Positions 7,876-16,430 of a stretch of DNA of 64,000 nucleotides are shown here, in pieces. The notes under the pieces are model-generated. The model saw nothing but the letters and a program-made list of their open reading frames with translations. It made no database searches and was not told the DNA's origin. The DNA lies in the NCBI GenBank assembly GCA_034429215.1, contig DAOUGI010000022.1, forward strand, positions 35,074 to 99,073, given 5' to 3'. Source of the DNA: JAFGOG01 sp034429215 (lineage in GTDB: Bacteria; Chloroflexota; Anaerolineae; JAAYZQ01). The stretch's first letter is position 1; each line of letters opens with the position of its first letter. The position numbers and the translations under genes were made by a program.

Positions 7876-9972
7876 TTAGCCGAGTACTAATCGCGGGTCT
7901 ATGCCAACAAGCCCTCGCCCATCCTCAAAGACGGTTACAGGGTTTATGTCAAATTCAAGGATGTCGGGAAAGTCAGCAGCCAACTGCGCCAGGCGCAGCA
8001 GCGCCTCGGCGAGAGCCTCAAGGTCCGATGCACCCTCACCGCGCCCGCCCCGAAACACACTTGAAGCTCTGATTTCACCGATCATCTCCCTAGCATCGCG
8101 CCGGTCAAAGGGCGCCACGCGGAACACGACGTCACGCAGCGCCTCTACATAGATACCACCCAAGCCGAACATCATCAGCGGGCCAAAGTGAGGATCGCGG
8201 TGCATGCCCATGATCACTTCTTTGCCACCTATGATCATCTCCTGGACCAGGCAGCCCCAGATGTCTGCATTGGGCGCGTATTGTTCGGCCCGGTAGAGCA
8301 TTAGATCGTACGCTTTGCGCACGTCGGCGGATGTCGCGACATTGAGCTGGACGCCGCCCACGTCGGTCTTGTGCAGGATATCAGGCGAAGCGATCTTGAC
8401 GGCGACAGGGAAACCGATCTCCTCGGCAAAGCGCACCGCTTCATCCGGGCTGTGGGCTAACCGTGTTTTGGGCGTCGCAATCCCATATGCATCCAGGATC
8501 TCCCAGGCTTCGGCGTCGCCCATCGCCACCCGCCCCTCATCTCTAACCCGCCGCAAGGCACGCCGCACCCTGTCTTGGTCAACCGCGAACGTTTCCAACT
8601 GTGCCGCCGGCCGGACGCGCCAGTGCCGGTGGACCATCATTGCGGCCATAGCTGCCACGGCCCGCTCCGGTACGGGGTAGTTCGGGACGGCATTCTCGTT
8701 TAGTATCTGGATCCCGTGCGCCACCGCTCCACTACCCATAAAACAGCCAAGGATCGGTTTTTTGTGTTCCTGGGACAGTTGGCCCACGACGCGGGCCGTT
8801 TCCTCAACCTGAGTCATGACCTGGGGTGTGACGATGACGATCACGCCCCCAACATTCGGATCGTTCAACACCTGACTCACCGTTTGTTCATAACGATCAG
8901 CCCGCGCATCGCCTAGTACGTCTACCGGGTTCAATACACTGGCCGCTGCCGGCAAAAAGGACCGCAAGTTGGCCATTGTCTCCGCCTCAAGCGGAGCCAA
9001 TTGCAGTCCGGCCAGCTCGCAGGCATCGGTAGCCATGATGCCCGGCCCTCCGGCATTGGTCACGATCGCGATCCGGTCATTCTGAAGCAGCGGCTGGCGG
9101 GCAAAAGCGATCGAAAAGTCGAACAGCTCCTGCACCGACCGGGCCCGGATGACCCCACTCTGCCGGAATGCAGTCTCGTAAGCGCGCTCCAGGCCGGCCA
9201 GTGTTCCAGTATGTGACGACACCGCCCGCGAGCCGGCGCTCGTCGTTCCCGCCTTGATGGCAATGATCGGCTTGTGCCGGCTGACCTGCCCGGCCACGCG
9301 CATGAATGCGGCCCCCTCGGAAATACCCTCCAGATAAGCAATGATGACCCGCGTGTAAGGATCGTCCGCCCACTCCTCAATAAAGGCGATCTCATCCAGG
9401 TCGGCTTTATTGCCCAGACTGACAAACCGCGAAAAACCCACCTCGTCCGCCAGAGCCATATCCAGAATGGATGTGCACAGCGCCCCCGACTGCGACATAA
9501 AGGCAATAGTGCCCTGTCGAGGCATACCCACGGCGAACGAGGCATTCAGACCGGTTATCGTATCGATCAGCCCCAAGCAGTTTGGGCCTACCAGCCGCAT
9601 GCCATAGCGTCTGGCAACACCGACGATCTCGCGTTCCCTCTGCCAGCCCTCATGGCCCATCTCACGGAAACCGGCCGATATGATGACAGCACCCTTGATC
9701 CCCTTTTCGCCACATTCGACCAGGGCAGTCATCACCTGCCGGCTGGGGATGACTATCACAGCCAGGTCGATCGCTCCCGGGACGGCCAGCACGCTGGGAT
9801 AGCACTCAAGTCCGAGGATCTCTTGAGTATTGGGGTTGATCGGATAGACAGCGCCGCGCTCGGCGTAGCCATATTGGACAATATTGTGCAGAACATTATA
9901 ACCGAGCTTTTCCGGCTCCCGAGAGGCACCGATCACAGCTACAGCCTTCGGGCTGGAAAACATGTCGAGCAT
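7876..9972 (-). CDS. ADP-forming acetate/acyl-CoA synthetase, fused alpha-beta
   Basis: 698 residues from ATG at 9972, the first good start after the promoter at 10027-10055. A longer frame would begin upstream of that promoter. Domains in order: CoA-binding Rossmann fold (AVAVIGASREPEKLGYNVL), succinyl-CoA-ligase-like domains with SSHTGTLAGLE, the likely phosphohistidine site, then a C-terminal ATP-grasp domain (FPVAVKIASPDILHKTDVGG). The enzyme converts acyl-CoA + ADP + Pi to acid + CoA + ATP, allowing substrate-level ATP gain during acetate formation. It is the first gene of the operon with the DRTGG protein and enolase. Confidence 0.9.
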   Translation of the reverse strand: MLDMFSSPKAVAVIGASREPEKLGYNVLHNIVQYGYAERGAVYPINPNTQEILGLECYPSVLAVPGAIDLAVIVIPSRQVMTALVECGEKGIKGAVIISAGFREMGHEGWQREREIVGVARRYGMRLVGPNCLGLIDTITGLNASFAVGMPRQGTIAFMSQSGALCTSILDMALADEVGFSRFVSLGNKADLDEIAFIEEWADDPYTRVIIAYLEGISEGAAFMRVAGQVSRHKPIIAIKAGTTSAGSRAVSSHTGTLAGLERAYETAFRQSGVIRARSVQELFDFSIAFARQPLLQNDRIAIVTNAGGPGIMATDACELAGLQLAPLEAETMANLRSFLPAAASVLNPVDVLGDARADRYEQTVSQVLNDPNVGGVIVIVTPQVMTQVEETARVVGQLSQEHKKPILGCFMGSGAVAHGIQILNENAVPNYPVPERAVAAMAAMMVHRHWRVRPAAQLETFAVDQDRVRRALRRVRDEGRVAMGDAEAWEILDAYGIATPKTRLAHSPDEAVRFAEEIGFPVAVKIASPDILHKTDVGGVQLNVATSADVRKAYDLMLYRAEQYAPNADIWGCLVQEMIIGGKEVIMGMHRDPHFGPLMMFGLGGIYVEALRDVVFRVAPFDRRDAREMIGEIRASSVFRGGRGEGASDLEALAEALLRLAQLAADFPDILEFDINPVTVFEDGRGLVGIDPRLVLG

Positions 9973-10026
9973 GGCCTTGTCCGCTCCTCGATCGCCAAGC
10001 GGTGAAAACCGCCTCGCTGGATATCG

Positions 10027-10055
10027 ATGATACACCAAAAGGAACAAAAGCGCAA
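10027..10055 (-). promoter_or_regulatory. promoter of the acyl-CoA synthetase-enolase operon
   Basis: On the minus strand, TTGCGC (10050-10055) and TATCAT (10027-10032) are separated by 17 bp. Predicted start near 10020, about 48 nt before the ATG. Confidence 0.5.
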
Positions 10056-10082
10056 ACCAGATCTCCATGTGGCGTCGATTAC

Positions 10083-10111
10083 TTGACACAGGCCCATCCC
10101 TGTGCTAGAAT
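10083..10111 (+). promoter_or_regulatory. promoter of the rrf2-cysE-cysK operon
   Basis: Perfect TTGACA (10083-10088), 17-bp spacer, TAGAAT (10106-10111). The candidate Rrf2 operator begins at the last base of the -10 box. Confidence 0.75.
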
Positions 10112-10136
10112 AATTCCGAAATTTTAGTAGGAATTA
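10111..10136. promoter_or_regulatory. candidate Rrf2/CymR-type operator
   Basis: Inverted repeat TAATTCC-N12-GGAATTA immediately downstream of the -10 box, over the start of transcription. AT-rich palindromes with TTCC/GGAA half-sites are typical of Rrf2-family regulators such as IscR and CymR. Because the first gene encodes an Rrf2 protein, autoregulation is likely (inference). Confidence 0.6.
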
Positions 10137-10160
10137 ATCGGCGCTAAACGGAGGGGTGCA

Positions 10161-10604
10161 GTGCGGGTTTCAGCTAGAGAGCTATACGGGTTGCGGGCCA
10201 TGACCGAGATGGCTCGGCATTTCGACCAGGGACCAATCTCCCTGGCCGAGGTATCGCGGACTCAAGGCATCTCCCTGGACTACCTGGAGCAGATCGCGGC
10301 TAGCCTCCGCAAGGCCGGCCTATTGGAAAGCAAGCGAGGCGCCCAGGGTGGCTATCTTCTGACCCGCTCACCTCAGGCCATCACGGCCGGCGACATCATC
10401 CGCGCCCTGGAGGGCTCGATCTTGCCGGTCCTATGCACGACTGAGCACCTGGAGCGTCGCTGCACGCCCTGCCACAGTCAGACCGAGTGCACGGCGCGCA
10501 ACGTATGGCAGACGGTAAGCCGGCGGCTCGTGGAAACTCTGGATGGCATCACCCTGGCCGATCTGCAAGAGCCGACATTGGTACAGACGGAAGATAACGA
10601 ATGA
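10161..10604 (+). CDS. Rrf2-family transcriptional regulator
   Basis: 147 residues from GTG, with GGAGGGG upstream. It has an N-terminal winged helix (ISLAEVSRTQGISLDYLEQI as recognition region), the wing SKRGAQGGYLLTRSP, and a C-terminal Cys cluster (LCTTEHLERRCTPCHSQTEC). Cys placement is close to that of IscR-type Fe-S sensors, but CymR-type members of the family sense cysteine availability through CysK instead. The next genes are cysE and cysK, overlapping by 4 nt, so it is likely the cysteine-biosynthesis regulator of this operon. Whether it binds a cluster cannot be told. Confidence 0.88.
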   Translation: MRVSARELYGLRAMTEMARHFDQGPISLAEVSRTQGISLDYLEQIAASLRKAGLLESKRGAQGGYLLTRSPQAITAGDIIRALEGSILPVLCTTEHLERRCTPCHSQTECTARNVWQTVSRRLVETLDGITLADLQEPTLVQTEDNE

Positions 10605-11404
10605 CCGATTCGACGCTACCGATGCTCCACCTAGACCGCGAGGGGGCAGACCAACATGAGCGCCCTGCCCTGCTCCGCCGCTGGCGCGACCTGCTGCGGG
10701 AGGACATCCAGACGGTGTTCGCCAAGGATCCGGCAGCTCGCACCACCTTTGAGGTGCTGACCTGCTATCCCGGCCTGCACGCTCTCTGGCTGCACCGCGC
10801 CAGCCACGGTCTGTGGCGGCGCAACCGCCAGACCTTGAGCCGCCTTATTTCGCATCTAGGCCGCTTTGCCACCGGCGTCGAGATCCATCCTGGCGCTCAA
10901 ATCGGCCGGAGGTTCTTCATCGACCATGGCGCCGGAGTCGTGATCGGTGAGACAGCCGAGATCGGCGATGATGTGCTGATCTACAAAGGAGTGGTCTTGG
11001 GCGGCACCACATCCGAACGGGTCAAACGCCACCCAACCATCGGCAACGGCGTGGTCATTGGTTCCAACGCCGTGGTCCTTGGCCCCATCACCGTCAGTGA
11101 TGGGGCCAAGGTCGGTTCCGGCTCAGTGGTCGTCGCGCCTGTGCCTCCCGGCGCCACTGTGGTCGGCGTGCCGGGGCGAGTTGTGCGCATCAACGGCCGC
11201 CGGCCCGAACCACGCGACATTCTAGATCACTCCCGCCTGCCCGACCCGGTGGTTGAGACGCTAAAGTGCTTCGTAGACAGGATCGAAATCCTGGAAGCAC
11301 AAGTGAGAGAGCTGCGCCAGGTCACGCCATTTGACAGCAATAAAGACAGACATGTACCGCTTGAATGCATACCGATAGCTGAGCGGAAGGAACCGGCAAC
11401 GTGA
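10601..11404 (+). CDS. cysE: serine O-acetyltransferase
   Basis: 267 residues. It transfers acetyl from acetyl-CoA to L-serine, the first step of cysteine synthesis. The C-terminal half is a left-handed beta helix of hexapeptide repeats: GVEIHPGAQIGRRFFIDHGA, GVVIGETAEIGDDVLIYKGV, then NGVVIGSNAVVLGPITV, including the catalytic-type His-Asp (DHG) motif. The N-terminal ~90 residues are helical, as in the family, and a C-terminal helix follows. ATG overlaps the regulator stop (ATGA), and its own stop overlaps the cysK start (GTGA): strict translational coupling. Confidence 0.93.
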   Translation: MTDSTLPMLHLDREGADQHERPALLRRWRDLLREDIQTVFAKDPAARTTFEVLTCYPGLHALWLHRASHGLWRRNRQTLSRLISHLGRFATGVEIHPGAQIGRRFFIDHGAGVVIGETAEIGDDVLIYKGVVLGGTTSERVKRHPTIGNGVVIGSNAVVLGPITVSDGAKVGSGSVVVAPVPPGATVVGVPGRVVRINGRRPEPRDILDHSRLPDPVVETLKCFVDRIEILEAQVRELRQVTPFDSNKDRHVPLECIPIAERKEPAT

Positions 11405-12318
11405 TCGCACGAACTGTAGACACCGTCCTAGATCTGATCGGCAACACACCGATGGTCCGCCTCCGCCGCCTGCCGTCGGCAGGCTCGGCGGCTGTGTGGG
11501 TCAAACTGGAGCGGGCCAACCCAGGAGGGAGTAGCAAGGACCGCATTGCCAAAGCGATGATCGAGGCCGCCGAACGCTCGGGCCAGCTAGGCCCGGGCAG
11601 CGTCATCGTCGAGCCGACCAGCGGCAACACCGGCATTGGCCTGGCCATGGTCGCCGCCGTCAAGGGCTATCGGCTCATCCTGACCATGCCCGAGACGATG
11701 AGCGCCGAGCGCCGAGCCCTGCTCCGAGCCTATGGCGCCGAGCTGGTGGTCACACCGGGCGGAGAGGGTATGGCAGGTGCCATCGCCAAGGCCGAGGAGC
11801 TGGCCCGCCAATGTGGCTATTACATGCCCCAGCAGTTCAAGAGCCCGGCCAACCCCGAGGCGCACCGCCAGACGACCGCCCTCGAACTACTGGCCCAGCT
11901 GCCGGACCTGGACGCATTTGCTGCCGGCGTCGGCACCGGTGGAACCATTACCGGCGTGGCCGAGGTTGTCAAGGCACGCCGGCCAGGCTGCCGGTTTGTG
12001 GCCGTCGAGCCGGCAGCCTCGCCGGTGCTGTCAGGGGGACAACCGGGCCGCCACCAGATCGCCGGCATTGGCGCCGGCTTTGTGCCCGAGATATTGAACA
12101 CCAGCATCATTGACGAAATCGTCCAGGTTAGCAATGAGGACGCCGCCGAAACGGCGCGCCGTCTGGCCCGCGAGGAGGGCATCTTGGTCGGCATCTCATC
12201 CGGAGCCGCGACCTGGGCTGCCATCCAGGTGGCGCAGCGGCTTGGAGAGGGCAAAACCGTCGCCGCCGTGCTTCCCGACACCGGCGAACGCTACCTAAGC
12301 ACCGGGCTGTTTGATTGA
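11401..12318 (+). CDS. cysK: cysteine synthase (O-acetylserine sulfhydrylase)
   Basis: 305 residues from GTG. This PLP enzyme makes cysteine from O-acetylserine and sulfide. Seen: LIGNTPMVRLRRLP at the N terminus, NPGGSSKDRIAKAMI with the PLP lysine, VEPTSGNTGIGLAMVAA (substrate loop and phosphate neighbourhood), FAAGVGTGGTITGVAEV (PLP phosphate-binding glycine loop) and GISSGAATWAA. Slightly shorter than E. coli CysK but of normal length for the family. It works directly after cysE; in other bacteria CysK also acts as cofactor for CymR-type Rrf2 regulators. Confidence 0.94.
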   Translation: MIARTVDTVLDLIGNTPMVRLRRLPSAGSAAVWVKLERANPGGSSKDRIAKAMIEAAERSGQLGPGSVIVEPTSGNTGIGLAMVAAVKGYRLILTMPETMSAERRALLRAYGAELVVTPGGEGMAGAIAKAEELARQCGYYMPQQFKSPANPEAHRQTTALELLAQLPDLDAFAAGVGTGGTITGVAEVVKARRPGCRFVAVEPAASPVLSGGQPGRHQIAGIGAGFVPEILNTSIIDEIVQVSNEDAAETARRLAREEGILVGISSGAATWAAIQVAQRLGEGKTVAAVLPDTGERYLSTGLFD

Positions 12319-12358
12319 CCAGATCCATTAAACCATAACATTGGAGTGAACAGATACC

Positions 12359-13543
12359 ATGAGCCAACAAGTCGACCGAAACATCTATCTGGACCACGCC
12401 GCCACCACCGCCGTCGATCCGCGCGTTGTGGAGGCCATGCTGCCCTACTGGACAGAGCGCTACGGCAACCCGTCGAGCATCTATCGTGTAGGACGCGAAG
12501 CACATCACGCCATGGACCAGGCTCGCCAAACGGTGGCCGACATCCTCTGCTGCTCGCCCAACGAGGTCATCTTTACCAGTTGCGGCACCGAAAGCGACAA
12601 CCTGGCCCTGCGCGGCGTGGCCTTTGAGCGGCGCCAGAGCACCAAAAAAAACCACATCATCACCTCACCCATCGAGCACCACGCCATCGGCCACACCGTC
12701 GAGCAGTTGCAGAAGCATTTCGGCTTTGACGTGACCTACGTGCCGGTGGATCGCTACGGCTTGGTGGACCCTGCTGCTGTGGAAAAGGCCATCCAGCCCG
12801 ACACAGCACTGATCAGCATCATGTACGCCAACAATGAAGTGGGCACGGTTGAGCCGATTGCCGACATCGGCGCCATCGCCCGTGCCTACAAGGTGCCGTT
12901 CCATACCGACGCCGTCCAGGCCGGCGGCACACTCAATCTGGACGTGAAAGCACTGAACGTGGACTTGATGTCACTGTCGGCGCACAAGTTCTATGGTCCA
13001 AAAGGGGTCGGCCTGCTCTACGCCCGCAAAGGCATTCCATTTCTGCCGATGCAAACCGGCGGCGGCCACGAGCGCAACCGTCGCGCCGGCACCGAAAACG
13101 TTGCCTACATCGTCGGCCTGGCCACCGCCCTCCGGCTGGCCTACGAAGAATCCGAGGCAAGCAACGCCCGCATCGCCCGCCTGCGCGACCGCCTTGTGGC
13201 CGGCGTGCTCGAGCGTATCCCACACAGCCAGTTGACCGGCCATCTAGCCAAGCGCTTGCCCAACAGCGCCAGCTTTATATTCAACTTTATCGAGGGCGAG
13301 TCGATCCTGCTCAACCTTGATCTGCTGGGCGTAGCCGCCAGCAGCGGATCGGCCTGCACCAGCGCTTCACTGGCACCTTCCCACGTGCTGACCGCCATGG
13401 GGTATCCCCACGAAATAGCCCACGGTTCGCTGCGGTTGAGCCTGGGCAAGGAAAACACCGACGAGGACGTGGATTACGTCCTCGACATCCTGCCTGCCAT
13501 TATCGACAAGCTCCGGCGGATGAGCCCTCTATACCAGGGCTAA
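12359..13543 (+). CDS. cysteine desulfurase (NifS/IscS family)
   Basis: 394 residues. This class V aminotransferase removes sulfur (or selenium) from cysteine (or selenocysteine) as an enzyme-bound persulfide. Seen: YLDHAATTAVDPRVVEAM, EHHAIGHT, NNEVGTVEPI, the PLP lysine in LSAHKFYGPKGVG, and the catalytic Cys in SSGSACTSASLAPSHVL. The active-site loop has the long NifS/IscS (group I) form. It follows cysK by 40 nt with GGAGTG as ribosome site and belongs to the same sulfur operon. Because Sec genes occur in this window, it is also a possible selenium donor for SelD (inference). Confidence 0.93.
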   Translation: MSQQVDRNIYLDHAATTAVDPRVVEAMLPYWTERYGNPSSIYRVGREAHHAMDQARQTVADILCCSPNEVIFTSCGTESDNLALRGVAFERRQSTKKNHIITSPIEHHAIGHTVEQLQKHFGFDVTYVPVDRYGLVDPAAVEKAIQPDTALISIMYANNEVGTVEPIADIGAIARAYKVPFHTDAVQAGGTLNLDVKALNVDLMSLSAHKFYGPKGVGLLYARKGIPFLPMQTGGGHERNRRAGTENVAYIVGLATALRLAYEESEASNARIARLRDRLVAGVLERIPHSQLTGHLAKRLPNSASFIFNFIEGESILLNLDLLGVAASSGSACTSASLAPSHVLTAMGYPHEIAHGSLRLSLGKENTDEDVDYVLDILPAIIDKLRRMSPLYQG

Positions 13544-13561
13544 CAGTTAGCCACAAACAAC

Positions 13562-13600
13562 GAACCGCGCTGCTTGGGGTAGCCCCAAGCAGCGCGGTTC
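13562..13600 (+). terminator. strong terminator hairpin after nifS
   Basis: An 18-bp perfect stem (13562-13579 with 13583-13600, GAACCGCGCTGCTTGGGG type) with a 3-nt loop, then a T-rich tract. It closes the rrf2-cysE-cysK-nifS operon. Confidence 0.85.
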
Positions 13601-13646
13601 TTGCTACCTTCTTCATCGCCATCTTGCTCACCTCACGCTTTCCATC

Positions 13647-13675
13647 TTGCCGCCAATCGGTTCTTGAGGTACAAT
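13647..13675 (+). promoter_or_regulatory. promoter giving a leaderless arsA-like mRNA
   Basis: TTGCCG (13647-13652), 17-bp spacer, TACAAT (13670-13675). Only 6 nt separate the -10 box from the ATG at 13682, so transcription should start at or next to the start codon. No ribosome binding site is present. Confidence 0.6.
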
Positions 13676-13681
13676 AGGTGC

Positions 13682-14605
13682 ATGTCACTCACAGCACTAG
13701 ACCAGGCTCAGCACCATGTCCTGATGTTCGGCGGCAAGGGCGGTGTCGGCAAGACCACTACCTCGGCCACAACCGCCCTCCATTTCGCTGCTCGTGGCAA
13801 GCAGACGCTGATCATCTCCAGCGATCTGACACCATCCCTGTCCGACATCTTTGAAACCCAGATCGGCGCCGTCGAGACGCCCATTCCCGCCGTACCGAAC
13901 CTGTGGGGCCTGGAGATCGATCCCGACGAGGTCATGCGCCGCTGGAAGATCAAATTTGGCCCCCAGATCTATGACGCCGCCCTGAGCATGGTCGACATGC
14001 CCTATGACGACCTGGTCGATTACGTCGGCATGGCCCCCGGCATCCAGGAAGAGTTCATGCTCGACTTTATCCTGGAGCGGATCGAGGGCAGCCGGTACGA
14101 CCTGGTAATCTGGGACACTGCTCCGGCCGGCGACACCCTCCGCCTGTTGGAGTTGCCCTACAAATTTCTGGAACACCTGCGCGTCGCACCCAAGATGTAC
14201 CTGGGCGTGCGCGACAAGCTCAAGCTGAACAAGGTACCCTTCCTGGACCTGATCGCCAGTTGGCGGGAACTCTCGCAAAAAGTCACCGACTTTTTCCGGG
14301 ATCCGGACAGCGTCGAATTCATCCTGGTCACCATTCCCGAGGCGCTGGGTGTATACCAGACCGGACGGGTGCTGGCCGAGCTGGATGGCTTGGGACTGCA
14401 AGTCCATCACCTGGTGGTCAACCATGTGATCGCCAAAGGCGACTGCCCATTCCATCGCCAACGCCAGGCGATGCAGCGCCCATACCTGGACCTGCTGGCC
14501 GAACGGTATGGCGGGCGGCTGGCGATCACCCATTTGCCCCTGTTCGCCGACGAGATCAAGGGCGTCGGCCGCCTGCGTGAGCTAGAGATCGCACTCTTTG
14601 CATAA
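13682..14605 (+). CDS. ArsA/GET3-type ATPase
   Basis: 307 residues. The deviant Walker A GGKGGVGKTTTS lies near residue 20, and switch region DTAPAGDTLRLLELP near residue 150, both characteristic of the ArsA/Get3 ATPases. It is a single-domain form, half the size of E. coli ArsA, so it would act as a dimer. A conserved metal-binding cysteine pair is not evident apart from one Cys in GDCPFHRQRQAM. No ars genes are nearby, so arsenite export is doubtful; a role in protein targeting or metal handling is equally open. The start at 13682 follows from the promoter. Confidence 0.85.
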   Translation: MSLTALDQAQHHVLMFGGKGGVGKTTTSATTALHFAARGKQTLIISSDLTPSLSDIFETQIGAVETPIPAVPNLWGLEIDPDEVMRRWKIKFGPQIYDAALSMVDMPYDDLVDYVGMAPGIQEEFMLDFILERIEGSRYDLVIWDTAPAGDTLRLLELPYKFLEHLRVAPKMYLGVRDKLKLNKVPFLDLIASWRELSQKVTDFFRDPDSVEFILVTIPEALGVYQTGRVLAELDGLGLQVHHLVVNHVIAKGDCPFHRQRQAMQRPYLDLLAERYGGRLAITHLPLFADEIKGVGRLRELEIALFA

Positions 14606-14625
14606 TATGGAAAGGAGATACGCGC

Positions 14626-15351
14626 ATGAAACCCGATTATCCACAAGCTGTTTGGCGGCCCGCCGCTGCCGAAAACCAGGGTGAGCGACCGGCCGGAACC
14701 GACATCGACTGCGTGGTCCTGCATGCCACCGCTGGCGGCCTGAGCGGGACGCTGTCATGGTTCGCCAATCCAGCCAGCGGCGTATCGGCCCATTACGTCG
14801 TCGGCAAGGACGGTGACGTCTATCAAATGGTCGAGGAAGACAAACTCGGCCATCACGCCGGCGGCAGCGACTACCAGGGCCGCCGCAACTTTAACACCTT
14901 TTCGATCGGCATTGAGATCGTCAACTTGAACGACGGTGTGGATCCCTATCCGGCCGCACAGTTCGAGTCGATGGTCAAGCTAGTCAGCTACCTGGTTGAG
15001 AAACACAACATCGCGCGGGAATGGATCGTCACCCACGCCGACATCTCAACTGCCGGCAAGACCGACCCACGCGGGTTTCCTGTCACGCAGATGATCGCCC
15101 GCATCTATGACGCTATACCTGCCGTCCCAGAGAATATAGTCCGCGAGTCGGCGTGGAACGCCGGCGGCATCCCATTCAACGCAGCAGCCGCCTTCCCCAA
15201 ATATGCCCGCCTGCACGACCTGGGCAACCCTGAGACCAAAGAATTCGACTTTGAATACCGGGGCATAAACTATCGGGGACAGGGGTTCAGCAAGGCGATT
15301 ATCTATTGTCAGGTCGGCGATTGGGGGAACATCAAGGAGCTGGATTGGTAG
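14626..15351 (+). CDS. N-acetylmuramoyl-L-alanine amidase (amidase_2 type)
   Basis: 241 residues; AAGGAGA precedes the ATG. The N-terminal ~160 residues match zinc amidases that cleave the MurNAc-L-Ala bond of peptidoglycan: DCVVLHATAGG (first zinc His), VSAHYVVGKDGDVYQMV, HHAGGS, SIGIEIVN (catalytic Glu), then THADIS and GKTDPRGF (later zinc ligand and Lys). No signal peptide is visible, so export or a cytoplasmic muropeptide-recycling role (AmpD-like) is open. The remaining ~70 residues are not recognised. It overlaps mnmA by 7 nt. Confidence 0.85.
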   Translation: MKPDYPQAVWRPAAAENQGERPAGTDIDCVVLHATAGGLSGTLSWFANPASGVSAHYVVGKDGDVYQMVEEDKLGHHAGGSDYQGRRNFNTFSIGIEIVNLNDGVDPYPAAQFESMVKLVSYLVEKHNIAREWIVTHADISTAGKTDPRGFPVTQMIARIYDAIPAVPENIVRESAWNAGGIPFNAAAAFPKYARLHDLGNPETKEFDFEYRGINYRGQGFSKAIIYCQVGDWGNIKELDW

Positions 15352-16430
15352 CAGCCTTGGCCCGGGCTGCTGTTCCCGGGCAAGATCGAGTCATCGTGGC
15401 CATGAGCGGCGGCGTGGATAGCTCGGTGGCCGCCGCCCTGCTGGTCGAGCAGGGCTACGACGCGATCGGCATCATGATGCGCCTGTGGAGCGAGGGCGAA
15501 AACCGCTGCTGCGCACCCCAGGCGGTCGACGATGCCCGGCACGTAGCGACCCAGTTGGGTATCCCCTTCTACCTACTCAGCTTTGAGGCCGAGTTTCTAA
15601 CCTCCGTCGTCGATCCTTTTGTCGCCGAGTACAGCCGAGGCCGGACGCCGAATCCGTGCCTGGCCTGCAACCGTCACATCCGCTTTGGCCACCTGCTGCG
15701 CCACGCCCAGGCGCTCGGCGCCGGCTATCTGGCGACCGGCCACTATGCTCAGGTGGACCTGGCCGGCGACTTTTACCGGCTGCGAATGGCGGTCGACCGG
15801 CGCAAAGACCAATCCTACGTGCTCTACAGCCTGGGGCAAGCTGAGCTGCGCCACATCCTGTTCCCGCTCGGCCTTTACACCAAACCTCAGGTCCGCGAGA
15901 TGGCCCGCCATAGAGGGCTGTCTGTCGCCGACAGAGAAGAAAGCATGGAGTTGTGCTTCGTCTCCGATGATAACTACCGGCGCTTTGTGCGCGAGCGTGC
16001 CCCCCAGGCCTTTCACCCCGGTCCCATCCTCGACACTGCCGGCCGGGAGATCGGCCGTCACCAAGGCCTGGCAGCCTACACCGTTGGCCAGCGGCGCGGG
16101 CTGCGCATTGCTGCGGAAGAGCCCTTGTACGTCATCCGTCTCGATCTTGAAGCCAACGCCGTCATCGTCGGCCCAGCCCATGACCTGGGGCGCCGCACCC
16201 TGCTCGCCTCAGGCGTGCGTTATGTCCATGATGAGCCGCCGTCCGGCCCGGTTCGGGTACAGGCCAAGATCCGCTACAAGGCTAACCTGGCCGACGCCAC
16301 CTGGACGCCGCTGGACAACAGTCAAGCCAGCGTCGAGTTCGACGCCCCGCTCAGGGACATCACGCCCGGTCAAGCCGTCGTCGCCTACCAGGACGACGCC
16401 GTGATGGGTGGAGGGATCATCGATGGATAA
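15345..16430 (+). CDS. mnmA: tRNA 2-thiouridylase MnmA
   Basis: 361 residues from TTG at 15345, chosen because AAGGAG lies 5 nt upstream; earlier starts lie inside the amidase gene without a ribosome site. MnmA thiolates U34 of tRNA-Lys, Glu and Gln. Seen: PP-loop VAMSGGVDSSVAAALL, CC of the catalytic region (NRCCAPQAVDDA), TPNPCLACNRHIRFG (catalytic Cys), KDQSYVLYSLGQ, ELCFVSDDNYRRF and GQRRGLRIAAEEPLYV. Sulfur would come from a cysteine desulfurase such as the one encoded 2 kb upstream. Some of the N-terminal residues may not be translated if a later start is used. Confidence 0.9.
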   Translation: MVAALARAAVPGQDRVIVAMSGGVDSSVAAALLVEQGYDAIGIMMRLWSEGENRCCAPQAVDDARHVATQLGIPFYLLSFEAEFLTSVVDPFVAEYSRGRTPNPCLACNRHIRFGHLLRHAQALGAGYLATGHYAQVDLAGDFYRLRMAVDRRKDQSYVLYSLGQAELRHILFPLGLYTKPQVREMARHRGLSVADREESMELCFVSDDNYRRFVRERAPQAFHPGPILDTAGREIGRHQGLAAYTVGQRRGLRIAAEEPLYVIRLDLEANAVIVGPAHDLGRRTLLASGVRYVHDEPPSGPVRVQAKIRYKANLADATWTPLDNSQASVEFDAPLRDITPGQAVVAYQDDAVMGGGIIDG

